64,000 nucleotides of DNA from Henckelia pumila (Eukaryota; Streptophyta; Magnoliopsida; Lamiales; Gesneriaceae): positions 80,514,151 to 80,578,150 of the forward strand of contig NC_133120.1 in the NCBI RefSeq assembly GCF_033568475.1. Reading direction: 5' to 3'. The notes beneath the pieces are model-generated. The model was given only the letters and a program-made list of their open reading frames with translations. It searched no databases and was not told the origin of the DNA. Shown piece by piece: positions 22,996-35,100 of the stretch; the first letter of the stretch is position 1, and the number at the start of each line of letters is the position of its first letter. Both the position numbers and the translations under genes were made by a program.

Positions 22996-24934
22996 CACCA
23001 ATTTAAATTAAATTTTAATAGAAAAAGTAATGTTTTTGGTTCAGCATTTGTGGTCTTATCATGTATTGAATATTTATTATGTGTTTTATAATCAAGTGAT
23101 ATTGTTTGCACTATATTTGTTGTTACGTACATACACTTTATTTTGTAAATAAAATCAATAAAATATTTTGTGTAGGATCGAATGTATGTCGTTTTATAAA
23201 AAAATTAAAATTAACAGATGGTAACAATGTATCATTTAAACCGTACAACAATTCACTTAATTATCATGATTTGATCGCTTTATCAACATAGACAATTACA
23301 ATTTACCAACAATATCTTCTCAATAATTGCATTTCTTCCGATAAATGAGAACCAAACATTACCTTAAATTGACACAATTATCAGGGATGTAGCTAGAAAA
23401 ATTTCATTAGAGGGTGCATAATTTTCTGTCGTTATTTAATTTTCAAAACACTATTAAAATAAATACTAATATTAAAAGACTTTTTATTGAATAGTTGTGT
23501 ACTTGGATTAGACGAATTAGTAGTTTTTCAAAACATAAACTTTAATTATTAAATTAAAATAACCTTTATTTAAGAATTGGCTGGATTGTGAGAGATTTTG
23601 ACTAAGTTATAGAGAACAGAGTGCTAAAATTAATATGAAAAATAAATAACTTTTTAATGAAATAAGGGTAATTAGAAGTCTCGGACGAGTTGAGGGCAGA
23701 ACCGTTTTCAAAAAATTAGAGGTCCTAAGCAAATTTTCAGAGGAAGATACTGTTGCATAATTTTTTTTTATTAAAAGTCTATACGTTTACTTCATCTAAT
23801 ATAATCAAATTCTAAATTCTTACAACTAAAATCAATGACATACAAGATTGCTTTGAAAGAAGAAGAAAAACTAATACTAGAAAATTAAGAACTCAAAGAA
23901 CTCATTAATCTCATGAGTCATATATAAATCAATGCATAATACAAATAGAATAAGAATAATCAAACTAAGGAAACATAAATAGTTTATTTTTTCACAAAAA
24001 TACAAATTATAATTTAATTAAACACTAACGAATGTAAGAAATAATTATAATCGAATGAAGTACTGAAAATTAGTTCAAGAGCCGAATAAGCAAATCACAA
24101 GATTCTAGAGACTAAAAAATCAAATAAATTATTAATTAAAAATAATAAAAACATAAACCACAATACACAACTCGACAAGAAAATCATGTTCAATAAGAAA
24201 AAAAGACATGTATTTAACACAATTTGAACAACCTAACTCACCCGAGTAGAACAATTTAACGAATTTTTTTTAAAAAATAATAATAAAGAGGTTTTTTAAG
24301 AAAAAAGTACAAAAAAATTGACCAATTTTTCAAATTTTAAACAAAATAATTAAGAAACTCTGCAAAGTTTTAATAGAAAAAAAAAACAATAATAATAATA
24401 ATAAATTTTGAAAAAATTGAGACCTCCACCAAAGGGTTGCTTTCGTCTTTGATCATTAGAGGGCGGGTGCATCTCACTTTATTAAAAATTATAGTTGATG
24501 TTAATGGAACAATTACAATATTTTAAATTATAAAATAATTCAAATATAATTGTCCGATCATTCTCTTAACGTGGACGATTATGATTCCCAACGTTTGTAC
24601 ATAAATGCTAGAGTATCGATAAAAATCCCCTCAATATGGAAAGGAACCACTTAATAGTTTATGACTTTAATCTAATCAAATGTTAACATTCCCGTTTAAT
24701 TATATATCCCAAAATAAGCAAAAGAAACTTGTGTTCAATGAGCAATATTGTAATTAAAAGGGTTGGCCTGTGGAAAACAATAAGTGGACAAAAATAATAA
24801 ATAAATTTCATATATACAATATAAAGCTTTAAATATATTGATTGATCACCTCCACTCCAACACATAATGCATAGAAAGAATGAAAAAATAACTAAAATTA
24901 TAAAATAAGCAAAGTTATTATTGTATTAAAACTT
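22996..24934. other. spacer with a dispersed repeat shared with 35.1-35.4 kb
   Basis: From about 23385 the sequence CATTAGAGGGTGCATAATTTT followed by CAAAACACTATTAAAATAAAT recurs at 35125-35185, then both copies continue in parallel for about 250 bp. The left copy starts CAGGGATGTAGCTAG, a hAT-like end, but no right end could be paired. The rest (about 23700-24930) is AT-rich with no gene; its right part (24640-24790) resembles 36985-37090, again part of the tandem unit. Confidence 0.45.
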
Positions 24935-25246
24935 GAGAAAACTGCGATTTTGGTCTTTTATGTTTGTCATTTTACGATTTCGTTCCTCTATGTTTTCATA
25001 TTTCAGTTTCAGTCCTATATGTTTTGATTTTTTGGCAATTTCAGTCCTTTTTATTCAAACATGCTTACGTGATACTATACACGTCAGCTCCATCAGCACT
25101 GCATTGGTGCCACATCAGCGTCACATCAGAAAAAAAGACTAAAATTTCCAAAAAATAAAGACAGCAGACTAAAACTGAAATTTGAAAATATAGAGGACCA
25201 AAATCGAAAAGTGACAAACATACCGAACTAAAAAAGTAATTTTCCC
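24935..25246. mobile_element. Mutator-like MITE, family U, copy 1
   Basis: This 312-bp element is nearly palindromic. Its left arm (GGTCTTTTATGTTTGTCA, CAGTTTCAGTCC) pairs with the right arm (TGACAAACATACCGAACT, GACTAAAACTG). A perfect 9-bp TSD, ttaaaactt, flanks it (24926-24934 and 25247-25255). The centre has the recurrent words CACGTCAGCTCC and TTGGTGCCACATCAGC. Two more copies are at 44560-44871 and 47590-47906. It lies about 380 bp upstream of the WAT1 copy 2 start codon. Confidence 0.9.
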
Positions 25247-25626
25247 TTAAAACTTGCATTCGACTAATTAGATATCAAAATAAAATTTTGGCTATTTTGC
25301 ACAATTAAATTTGTTATTTTTCCCAAAAAAAATCTTTGCAAAAATTACATCATAAACATTGTTAACTCTTGCAACTAACCTTAAATTAACCTTATGATGG
25401 CGGAGCACTCTTTCCTATTGTGAATAATATAAGATATAGCAATAAAAAAAGAAAGAAAAGAAACCTTTGAGTACTCCCCATTCGAGAATTTGTCCAACTA
25501 TGCCAATAAATCTCAAATGCATTAGAATATCAGCAATATCACATGAAAATATAACCATATGATACTATCTAGCTAGTTATTTCATCGGTCGCAAATTAAA
25601 TAAAAATCAAGTACATATATCGATAT

Positions 25627-28600
25627 ATGATGCAGATCAAACAGATCAAGCCATACGTTGCTGTAATGTTGATAAAGCTTAGTTTTGCAGGGTTGTTCTT
25701 GTTATCAAAGCTAACAATCTCTGCTTCTGGAATGAAACCTCCCATCTTCGTTGCGTACCGGCAGGCATTCGCCACTGTTGCCTTAGCTCCATTTGCTTTC
25801 ATATGCAACAAAAATTCTAACACTCCTCCACTCTCATGGCTTGCATACTTCAAGCTTTTCATTATTTCGTCATGCGGGTATGTGCTCACCTGTGGGCTTG
25901 TTCGATCCTACCACTGCCTGTACATAGGGGTAATCCAGTGGACCCCCTTTTTTTTTTGCATGCGAGATATTCATGTGAATATCTTGCCTGAGAAAAAAAT
26001 ATGAGCCCTTAGATCCCCTGCATCCCCTGCAGGCAGTAACTGCAGGGGTAAGATCGAACAAACCTCGTCAGCGTGTATATATTTATAGATATTTGCACAA
26101 ATGCTATACATCTTTTGCCGAAAATTATAATTAAGTGTAATAATAATTGATTAGGATTACATTGGCGCTGAATTTAAACTTTGCTGGATTGAAGTATACC
26201 TCTGCAACATTTGCTACCGCCGTCCTCAACATGTCTCCGGTGTTCGTCTTTGTCATGTCTGTTGTTTCCAGGTAATTGAAATCAAATATAATTAACGATA
26301 TGTATCAAGCACCAAATTGCTAAAGGAGCTATGCCTGGAAACCAATCAAATTTAATGTTTTTTTGAAAAATATATAAGTTAATTTCATGCAATGAACAAA
26401 TTAAAACTCAACTAATTAATCAAACGTACATGAGTTGTATCCCTCAAAATCAAGAATTATTACTGAACTTTAGATAGATTATATATTCTCGCCCATAAAA
26501 ATATTACATTATTTTAAATTTAACCTATTAATTTTTACCTCGATATATTTGAACATTGTAGGGTTGAAAAGCTAGACGTGAGGGAATGGCATGGAATGGC
26601 TAAGGTTTTGGGCACCATGCTTGGGTTTTCAGGGGCAATGATCTTTACTTTCTACAAGGGCCCTTCTCTATTTTCAATGTCTTCAAATAATGAAAACTCT
26701 CGTCCTTTGATAAAGAGTAGCGGCTCTAACAAAGATTGGATCAAGGGTTCTTCTCTCATGTTGGCTGGTCAATTTAATTGGTCCATGTGGTTAACCATGC
26801 AGGTCATATATATATTTATTAACTTTACAATACTTATAATTGGATTTTTTTTTTAAAAAAAAATACTATATCAGCCACATGCGTATATGTGATAGATACC
26901 TTATCTTACGTACGTTGGCTAAAAATAAAAGTTTAAAATTATTTATATGGGTTATAACTTATAATTAATTTTTATATATAGCAATTCGAGTTAGTCATTT
27001 GCATAAAACGAAAACGGATACCAATTAGTTGTTATATGACCTCATAGTACAGTAGTACTCGAGACGACTTGAACCCGAATCGTGATGGATGATATCAGAT
27101 ACGATAGTCATCGACAAAACATCGGGGGATAAGTGCCATGTAATACGAAGTGATACGTGTATGATGTCAGCAATTGGCATTGAATTGAGGTTTGAAAAGT
27201 CAAATAGAGTGGTTGGCAAATGGCAACAAGTTGAATGAAGAAAAAACGTGTAGCAAATGTAGCAAAGCAAATTAAAAATTGATTTGCTTTGCAGGTTCAC
27301 ACCGAGGGATTAGCTCTATAAATTGAGTTATTCCCTCATCATTCTCTGCATCCCATTCTCAAGCAAATCATCCGAACTTGAGTTTCTTCTTTCTCCTTAG
27401 TTATTTCTATATATTTGTGAGATATGTTTTTTCCTGTATTAAGAGAGTGAGTGTCTCTTTGGAAACACAGAGAGATGTTGTAATTCTCCAAATATTATAG
27501 TGAAATCTTTTGGTCTTGCCCGTGGTTTTTACCCTAATAATATTTTTAGGGGTTTTCCACGTAAATCTTGGTGTCTATTTATTCTTCAATTTCCATAGTT
27601 TTTATCTCGTGATACCGCACCTGGGACCAACAAGTGGTATCAAAGCCTTGACATAAAATTTCTTAAAATTCTGAGTATGCTCTGTGGTTGCAGCTTTGAC
27701 TGATCTTCCACATCAGAAAATATTTTTTGAAGATTTTATAAGGCAGGATTCTTGTAGTCAAGATGACGGCAAAATACGAGATAGAAAAGTTCAACGAGAG
27801 CAATTTTTTGTTATGGAAATTGAAGGTGCAAGCAATTCTAACAAAGGAGCGTTGTTTGGCAGCTATTGGAGATAGACCGGCGGATGTCACGGACGATCAA
27901 AAGTGGAACGAGATGAATCACAATGCTGTTGCCAATTTGCACTTGGCTATAGCGGATGAAGTTTTGTCAAGTATCTCTGAAATAAAAAGCGCAAAAGTTA
28001 TTTGGGATACTCTGACAAAATTGTACGAGGTCAAGTCACTACACAACAAAATTTTCCTAAAGAAAAAGCTTTATACTCTTCGGATGGCGGAATCCTCATC
28101 GATGACCGACCATATCAATACACTGAATACTCTATTTTCCCGGCTCACGTCTATGGGGCATAAAATAGAGGAAAAAGAACGTGCGGAGCTTCTTCTTCAG
28201 AGTCTACCAGATTCATACGATCAGCTCATCATCAATGTTACCAACAATGTTCTTTCGGATAATTTAAATTTTGACGATGTCTTAACTGCGGTTCTTAGAG
28301 AAGAGAGTCGTCGAAGGAACAAGGAAGATAGGTTGGCAACATCAAATCAAGCAGAGGCTTTACCGATGATGAGAGGAAGATTGACGGAGCGTGACTCCAG
28401 TGGGAGCCACAGATATGGTAGATCCAAGTCAAGAAGTAAGAAGAAGAATATTTACTACTTTAAATGTGGCGGTAAAGGGCACTTCAAGAGAGAGTGTACG
28501 AAGAGCATCGATAAGGGATCTCAAGGAAATGTGGCCAGTACTTCAGGCGGTGGTGAAATATTATTCAGCGAAGCAGCAACGGTTGCGAAAGGCAGACACA

Positions 28601-31600
28601 AATTTTGTGATGCATGGATTATGGATTCAGGAGCGACGTGGCATATGACGTCAAGGAGAGAATGGTTCGATCAGAATGAACCAGTCTCAGGAGGATCTGT
28701 ATTCATGGAAAATGATTATGCCTTGGAAATCGCTAGGGCCGGTACCATTAAAATTAAAATGTTTGATGGTACTATTCGCACCATACAGGAGGTACGACAT
28801 GTGAAGGGCCTGACAAAGAATCTTTTGTCTTCGGGGCAATTGGATGATATTGGGTGCAAAACTCGTATTGAGAAAGAGATCATCAAAATTGTGAAAGGCG
28901 CGCTTGTGGTTATGAAGGCGGAAAAGGTTGCTGCAAATCTGTATGTATTATTGGGGGAAACACACAAAGAGGCGGAACTAGCTGTTGCATCAATTGGTTC
29001 GGGAGAAGAATCAACAGTGTTGTGGCATAGAAAGCTTGGACATATGTCAGAACGAGGAATGAAGATTCTCTCTGAACGGAAGCTGTTGCCAGGGCATACA
29101 AAAGTGAATCTATCCTTTTGTGAGCATTGTGTTACCAGTAAACAACACAGATTGAAGTTTGGCACGTCTACTGCCAAGAGCAAAGGAATATTGGAGCTGA
29201 TTCATTCTGATGTTTGGCAAGCACCGGTGGTATCCCTAGGAGGAGCGAGATACTTTGTCTCGTTTATTGATGATTTCTCTAGGAGATGTTGGGTGTATCC
29301 AATCAAGAAGAAGTCAGATGTTTTCGAAGTTTTCAAAGTTTTCAAAGCGCGGGTTGAACTTGATTCTGATAAGAAAATCAAGTGTTTGAGGACTGACAAT
29401 GGAAGAGAATATACCAATGATGAATTTGATGCATTCTGTCAGCATGAGAGCATCAAAAGACAGTTCACGACGGCTTACACGCCTCAACAGAATGGAATGG
29501 CAGAGCGGATGAACAAAACTTTGTTGGACAGAACAAGGGCCATGTTGAGTACTACGGGTCTACCAAAGTCATTTTGGGCAGAAGCAGTCAAAACCGCTTC
29601 TTATATCATCAATCGTTCTCCTTCAGTAGCGATTGATTTGAAGACTCCAATGGAGGTGTGGACTGGCAAGCCAGCTAATTATTCTCGGTTACATACATTT
29701 GGAAGTCTGGTGTACGTGTTGTACAATGAACAAGAAAGATCAAAGTTGGATTCCAAATCCAGAAAGTGTATCTTCTTGGGCTATGCTGATGGAGTAAAGG
29801 GGTTTCGCTTGTGGGATCCTACTGTCCACAAGCTTATCATCAGCAGAGATGTTATCTTCGAGGAAGATAAAGTGAAGGGAGACAAAGGCACACTGAATTC
29901 AGAAACTACTATCATTCAGGTGGAAAATAAGACAGACGAAGATCAAGTTTCTTGTGAAGCAGTACCAGAGCACGAAGAACAAGAACCAGTTGAGTCAGAG
30001 GTTTTCAAAGTGAGGCAGTCAACTCGAGAGAGAAGACCACCAGGTTGGCTTTTAGATTATGTAACTGAAAGCAACATTGCATATTGTCTATTAACAGAGG
30101 ATGGTGAGCCATCGAGTTTCCATGAGGCTACTCAAAGCTCGGATGTATCCCTGTGGATGACAGCAATGCAGGAAGAATTGGAAGCATTGGACAGAAACAA
30201 AACTTGGGATCTTGTTACACTACCACGAGGAAGGAAAGCTATCGGTAACTGATGGGTCTACAAGATCAAGAGTGATGGCAATAACCAAGTGGAGCAGTAT
30301 CGTACAAGATTGGTTGTCAAAAGGTACGCTCAGAAAGAAGGAATTGACTTCAATGAGATATTTTCTCCTGTGGTTCGACTTTCAACAGTCAGAGTAGTAT
30401 TGGCATTGTGTGCGGTGTTTGACCTACATCTGGAACAGCTAGATGTGAAAACAACATTTCTTCATGGCGATCTTGAAGAAGAAATCTATATGCTCCAGCC
30501 ATAAAGTTTTGCAGAAAAAGGCAAAGAGAACTTGGTTTGCAGGTTGAATAAATCTCTGTACGGTCTCAAACAGGCGCCGAGGTGTTGGTACAAGAGATTT
30601 GATTCCTATATCATGAGCCTTGGGTACAACAGACTCAGTGCAGACCCTTGTACGTATTTCAAGAGGTCTGGTGATGATAATTATATCATTTTGCTGTTGT
30701 ACGTGGACGACATGTTGGTAGCAGGCCCCAACAAAGATCGGGTCCAAGAATTGAAGGCACAGTTGGCTAGGGAATTTGATATGAAGGACTTGGGACCAAC
30801 AAACAAGATTCTAGGGATGCAAGTTCACCGAGACAGAAGCAATAGGAAGATTTGGCTTTCTCAGAAAAATTATTTGAAGAAAGTCTTGCAACGCTTCAAC
30901 ATGCAAGATAGTAAGCCAGTTTCAACCCCTCTTCCTATTAACTTCAAGTTATCTTCTGAGATGTGTCCTAGCAGTGAAGCAGAGAGGATGGAGATGTCTC
31001 GAGTACCGTATGCATCAGCAGTGGGAAGTTTAATGTTCACCATGATTTGTACAAGACCAGACATTGCACAAGCAGTGGGAGCAGTCAGTCGGTATATGAC
31101 GAATCCTGGACAAGAGCATTGGAGCACGGTTAAGAGGATCCTTAGGTACATTAAGGGTACCTCTGATGCTGCATTATGTTTGGAGGATCAAATTTTACAG
31201 TCAGGGGCTCTGTGGATTCAGATTACGCAGGTGATCCAGATAAAAAAAAATCTACTACTGGTAATGTGTTTACAGTTGCAGGAGGTGCAGTCAGCTGGGT
31301 TTCAAAACTGCAAACAGTTGTGGCGTTATATACAACGGAGGCAGAATACATGGCAGCTACTCAAGCTTGCAAGGAGGCAATATGGATTAAAAGGTTATTG
31401 GAGGAGCTTGAGCACAAACAAGAAAAGATTTCTCTGTTTTGTGACAGTCAGAGTGGCTTGCACATTGCAAGAAATCCAGTCTTTCATTCCAGGACTAAAC
31501 ACATTGGAGTTCAATTTCACTTTGTACGAGAAGTAGTAGAGGAAGGAAGTGTGGATATGAAGAAGATCCATACGAAGGATAACATAGCTGATATTCTGAC

Positions 31601-33222
31601 CAAGCCAGTGAACACGGAGAAGTTCGAGTGGTTTAGATCCTCGTGTGTTCTAGCAGAAACGTAAGCAGCGGGAATGACAAGATTGAAAGAATGTGTGGAG
31701 ATGTGTTTGATTCTCAATCAAATCTCCAAGTGGGAAAAATGTCGACAATTGGCATTGAATTGAGGTTTGAAAAGTCAAATAGAGTGGTTGGCAAATGGCA
31801 ACAAGTTGAATGAAGAAAAAACGTGTAGCAAATGTAGCAAGGCAAATTAAAAATTGATTTGCTTTGCAGGTTCACACCGAGGGATTAGCTTTATAAATTG
31901 AGCTATTCCCTCAGCATTCTCTGCATCCCATTCTCAAGCAAATCATCCGAACTTGAGTTTCTTCTTTCAGCTCCTTAGTTATTTTTATATATTTGTGAGA
32001 TAGGTTTTCTCCTGTATTAAGAGAGTGAGTGTCTCTTTGGAAACACAGAGAGAGATTGTAATTCTTCAAATATTATAGTGAAATATTTTGGTCTTGCCCG
32101 TGGTTTTTACCCTAATAATATTTTTAGGGGTTTTTCACGTAAATCTTGGTGTCTATTTATTCTTCAATTTCCATAATTTTTATCTCGTGATGCCGCACCT
32201 GGGACCAACATATGAGAGTTACTTTTTGTACATGTAAGACAAAGTGCTTCATGATGTGAGCACATTTAGATTCTCGGCGGTATTGGATTGAGGAAGTGAG
32301 GGGTGATTATGATACCATGTATCACAATATTTGTTAAAAATGCACGTTAACCATTTTCGTAAAGCCACGATAGTTGCAAAGTAGCTTCTATATGAACCCA
32401 TTATGGGGTTGCATTTGAGCAGACATGAGTCTGAAGCATGACAATATATGTCTAATATTGAACCTAACGAATGGTTAAGAATCCAAGCACAAAGGTGCAT
32501 CGTAATAATAACTACATTTTAAACCAATTAATTCTCCTCGTACATGTGATTATTCTAGTTAGTTTCTTGATTCGAAGTTGTTAAAATCGTGTGACAGGGT
32601 CCACTATTAAAACAGTATCCGGGAAAATTTAGGCTTACATTCCTGCAGATTGGGTTTAGTTGTGTATCGGCCATGATATATTGCGCATCTGTGGAGAGGA
32701 ATATATCATCGTGGAAGCTCGGTTGGAATGTTAATATTTTGACCTTGGCCTACTGTGTATGTTTTTCGCGCAAGATATTTTTTTAAAGTTTATATTGGGA
32801 AATCTTTATTTATTGTGTGTCTATTGCAGGGTATTATTGTGAATGGGTTAGTCTATTGGTTGCAAGCTTGGGTTGTTGAGAAGAAAGGTGCTGTTTTCTG
32901 TGCAAATTTTGGTCCTTTTGCAGCTCTTTTTGCAGCCATTCTCTCAGTTATTTTCCTCAAAGAAACCCTTTACATGGGAAGGTTGGTGCAATTTTTTAGT
33001 TAATTTTATATAATTAATATTCGAATTTGTGTTTGAAACAGATTCTAATTAATTAATGGGTTATTGTGACGCAGTGTTATAGGGGGCCTATTGCTGATTG
33101 GTGGGGTGTATGGTTTTTTGTGGGGCAGGAAAAAAGAAGCCCAACAAAATTTGGATCTTTCCAAAGGAGAAGCCCATTTAGAAAGTATCGATACATCTAC
33201 ACATGAAGCTGAGCAGAAATAA
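25627..33222 (+). CDS. WAT1-related (EamA/UMAMIT) transporter, array copy 2, with a copia element in intron 3
   Basis: Six exons: 25627-25877, 26155-26271, 26562-26802, 32598-32756, 32830-32981, 33075-33222. All introns are GT-AG and all phases agree, giving 355 residues. Start [14 protein letters not shown]; the second ATG (25630) is equally possible. Membrane helices are evident in every exon. The N-terminal EamA repeat (about 15-145) includes [20 protein letters not shown] and [27 protein letters not shown] loop follows, then the second EamA repeat (about 185-325) with [24 protein letters not shown] and FLKETLYMG, and the terminal GFLWGRKKE motif. The family has ten helices and moves amino acids or auxin across plasma membrane or tonoplast; the substrate here is unknown, and the form resembles At5g64700-type proteins. 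Intron 3 is 5.8 kb because of the retrotransposon, which could affect splicing or expression. Confidence 0.9.
25899..26062. mobile_element. small foldback element in intron 1 of WAT1 copy 2
   Basis: The left end, TTGTTCGATCCTACC, pairs with the right end GGTAAGATCGAACAA. Inner words CTGCCTG and CAGGCAG also pair, and the element is much more GC-rich than its surroundings. It is about 164 bp. No clear TSD was found. Confidence 0.7.
27165..27632 (+). repeat. 5' LTR of the copia element
   Basis: It begins TGTCAGCAATTGGC and ends GGGACCAACA. It contains a TATAAAT box-like word near 27317-27323 (in AGCTCTATAAATTGAG), the likely start region for the element's transcript. It pairs with the 3' LTR at about 96% identity by eye. 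Confidence 0.95.
27763..31664 (+). pseudogene. copia gag-pol polyprotein gene, inactivated
   Basis: An open frame of 829 codons (27763-30252) carries gag (about 1-225), a CCHC-type knuckle about 229-245, protease with DSGAT at about 288-292, a pre-integrase LWHRKLGHM near 420, and integrase with its three acidic residues in SDVW, TDNGREY and NGMAERMN (about 480, 543, 580). It stops at a TGA (30250-30252) at the start of reverse transcriptase. The frame then runs on to a TAA at 30502-30504, through the YVDD catalytic motif at 30700-30711, to a one-base frameshift near 31180 before RNase H, whose remainder ([15 protein letters not shown]) ends at 31664. The knuckle also lacks its first cysteine (a tyrosine stands there). 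Protein would be made only in truncated form. Confidence 0.93.
31740..32210 (+). repeat. 3' LTR of the copia element
   Basis: It begins TGTCGACAATTGGC and ends GGGACCAACA. Compared with the 5' LTR it has a 3-bp insertion (CAG) near 31969 and scattered substitutions. Confidence 0.95.
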
Positions 33223-33480
33223 GAAAGAGATTGTATGTGGATTTGATGATAATTATAGACCTAATTTGAATCTATTCTCACATTTGTTAACTTAATTAGT
33301 TATAATTCAATTTATCAAACTTGTTGGAATCGATTACATGAATTTTAATCATCCTATATGTACATAGTTGTACTGTTGAAGGATATTATATTGAATGAAA
33401 TTGCTCTAAAATAATTCCATTTTCATGTTTCGTATTATGTCTGTAATTATATACAGATAAGAGAATATTATTTATCACTT
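33223..33480. other. 3' flank of WAT1 copy 2
   Basis: Probable 3' UTR and spacer, AT-rich, no gene. It resembles the sequence after the copy 3 stop (GACCTAATTTGAATC is shared at about 33258 and 42022). Confidence 0.5.
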
Positions 33481-33484
33481 GTTA

Positions 33485-34095
33485 AGCGATTCCGTCACTC
33501 GTTGCTCACCGCCTCGCTTCTTGTTAGGTTATGTCTCTAGGTGTTGTCCGCTTAAGCGGCGCCCAAGCCACCTAGGCTGGCAGAAATCCGTCTAGGCGGT
33601 TACTATTTTTTATTTAAAAAAATTAAAAATGAAAAACTAAAAGGGAGACACGAAGCGAAAAACAAACACGGAATGAAAGAAAAACGCAAAAAACAAAAGT
33701 CAAGCAAAAAATTAAATATAATATTACATATGAAGACTTGATATCTATTAATATTTATGTTGTTGTTGTTATTATTATTAAATTTTATAAGAGTTTCGTA
33801 TAAAAATTGAAAAACATAAGACATAAAAATTATATTTTATAATAAAACTCATGAATATTTCAAGTTATTTATTATTTAGGTTTTTTTTTTAAAAAAAAAA
33901 ACCACCCAGGCATTTCGTACAAAAATTAAAAAACATAAGACAAAAAAAATATATTTTATTGTAAAACTCATGAATATTCCAAGTTATTTATTATTTAGGT
34001 TTTAAAAAAAACCGTCTAGGCCCCGCCTAGGCGGCTAGTTGCTAGGCGGTGAGTCGCCGCATGCCTACCGACTAGCGCTTTTTAGAACATTGATT
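33485..34095. mobile_element. inverted-repeat element with CTAGGCGG ends
   Basis: Both ends are GC-rich with repeated CTAGGCGG words. CTCACCGCCTCGC on the left pairs with GCTAGGCGGTGAG on the right. The AT-rich interior holds two copies of an approximately 90-bp unit (AAAAACATAAGACA to TTATTTAGGTTTT), at about 33797-33885 and 33917-34005. No transposase is present, and the borders are approximate. Confidence 0.6.
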
Positions 34096-34628
34096 ATATC
34101 CACCCTCATACTCATTCTCATCCCGTCGTGTATTCAACTTTCATATTCATCCTTATACCCATTAGATGATGGATACCCATACCCATACTCATACCTTACC
34201 CAAATATCTTATTATCACATATAATTGCTTTTTTTTTTCAAATTTGATTGTTTTGCTAAAACTATGCTTATTTACCAATTTTTTTATAATAACAATAAGA
34301 AAAATATGAAAGATAAAAAAAATCAACCAATTAAACATAATATAATATATATAATTTATCCCAACATCATTATTCTACAAAATACGGTTAGCTTTATACT
34401 AATAATTTTTTATATTTCATCCAACTACCATCATTAAAAAAAATAAATTAGAATTAATATTTATTTAATATAATCAATACATGAATAAATATATATTTAT
34501 ATATTTATATATTTATTTAAAATTTTAATATAATAAGTATTAAATAAATTTCTTTATTATAAAATACATGAATAAATATATACATATAAATTTATATATA
34601 ATATATGTATCTGTGTGTATATATATAT

Positions 34629-34774
34629 AGTTTTTTTCAGCTGCCCACATACCATGTCCACCAATGATGAGACACTATTCTATTGGATGTGATAAAGATG
34701 TGATAAATTATAGGTCCAATAGAATAGTGTCACATCATTGGTGGGCACGATAGGTGGGCAGCTGAAAAAAAACT
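34629..34774. mobile_element. (TA)n-flanked MITE, family M, copy 2
   Basis: Left AGTTTTTTTCAGCTGCCCAC, right (reversed) AGTTTTTTTTCAGCTGCCCACC. The element is 146 bp, set exactly between two (TA)n runs, with CACCAATGATG and CATCATTGGTG pairing inside. It is a shorter relative of 18229-18430. Confidence 0.82.
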
Positions 34775-34800
34775 ATATATATATATATATTTAATCGTAC

Positions 34801-35075
34801 ATTCGGATCGGGGATGGGTAACATGTTACAACATTCTCTTCTATCCCCAAATCCGAAATCCACATATCCATTTACCTATTTATTGAATCGGATCCAAAAA
34901 ATGTCTCCATACTCTGCTCCATTCGGGTCGAAATCGAATATTCGGATCGGAGATGAGTATATCTCCTCTATCCCCAAATTCGAAATCCACATATCTCTTT
35001 ACCTATTTATTTAATCGGATCCAAAAAATGTCTTCATATTCTCCTCCATTCGGGTCGGATATCGGATTTTCATCG
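34801..35075. repeat. two tandem units of about 139 bp
   Basis: Both units contain TATCCCCAAAT, CGAAATCCACATAT, TTACCTATTTATT and ATCGGATCCAAAAAATGTC in the same order, with a few substitutions. Confidence 0.85.
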
Positions 35076-35100
35076 GGTTCGGAGGATATTGTCATCCCTA

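Larger units (their letters stand above)
27165..32210 (+). mobile_element. complete but defective Ty1/copia retrotransposon (Tork-like)
   Basis: The element is 5,046 bp in the same orientation as the host gene. Its LTRs are 27165-27632 and 31740-32210. A perfect 5-bp TSD, tatga, flanks it (27160-27164 and 32211-32215). The primer-binding site TGGTATCAAAGC (27635-27646) fits initiator tRNA-Met, and a purine tract, GGGAAAAA (31732-31739), abuts the right LTR. Domain order gag-protease-integrase-RT-RNase H is that of copia. The coding region has two stops and a frameshift (separate entry), so it cannot move by itself. By eye the LTRs differ at roughly twenty sites in 470, that is, a moderately recent insertion. 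Confidence 0.96.
34096..35100. mobile_element. degraded hAT-like element with tandem internal repeats
   Basis: The right end, GATATTGTCATCCCTA (to 35100), matches the TAGGGATG-type ends of the hAT element at 21622-22227. A unit of about 139 bp starting ATTCGGATCGG occurs in tandem from 34801 and again from 34940. The left end is uncertain. A small (TA)n-flanked MITE sits inside. Confidence 0.5.

Noticed and set aside
25596-25889. Minus-strand frames overlapping exon 1 of WAT1 copies (also 40243-40584, 45134-45349, 54001-54216) with similar peptides containing NANGAK and CRYAT
   Set aside because: They are exact antisense shadows of the conserved exon 1; similarity follows from the sense coding constraint.
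28716-29183. 155-codon frame antisense to the copia polyprotein
   Set aside because: It is a shadow of the integrase-protease coding region with no family signature.
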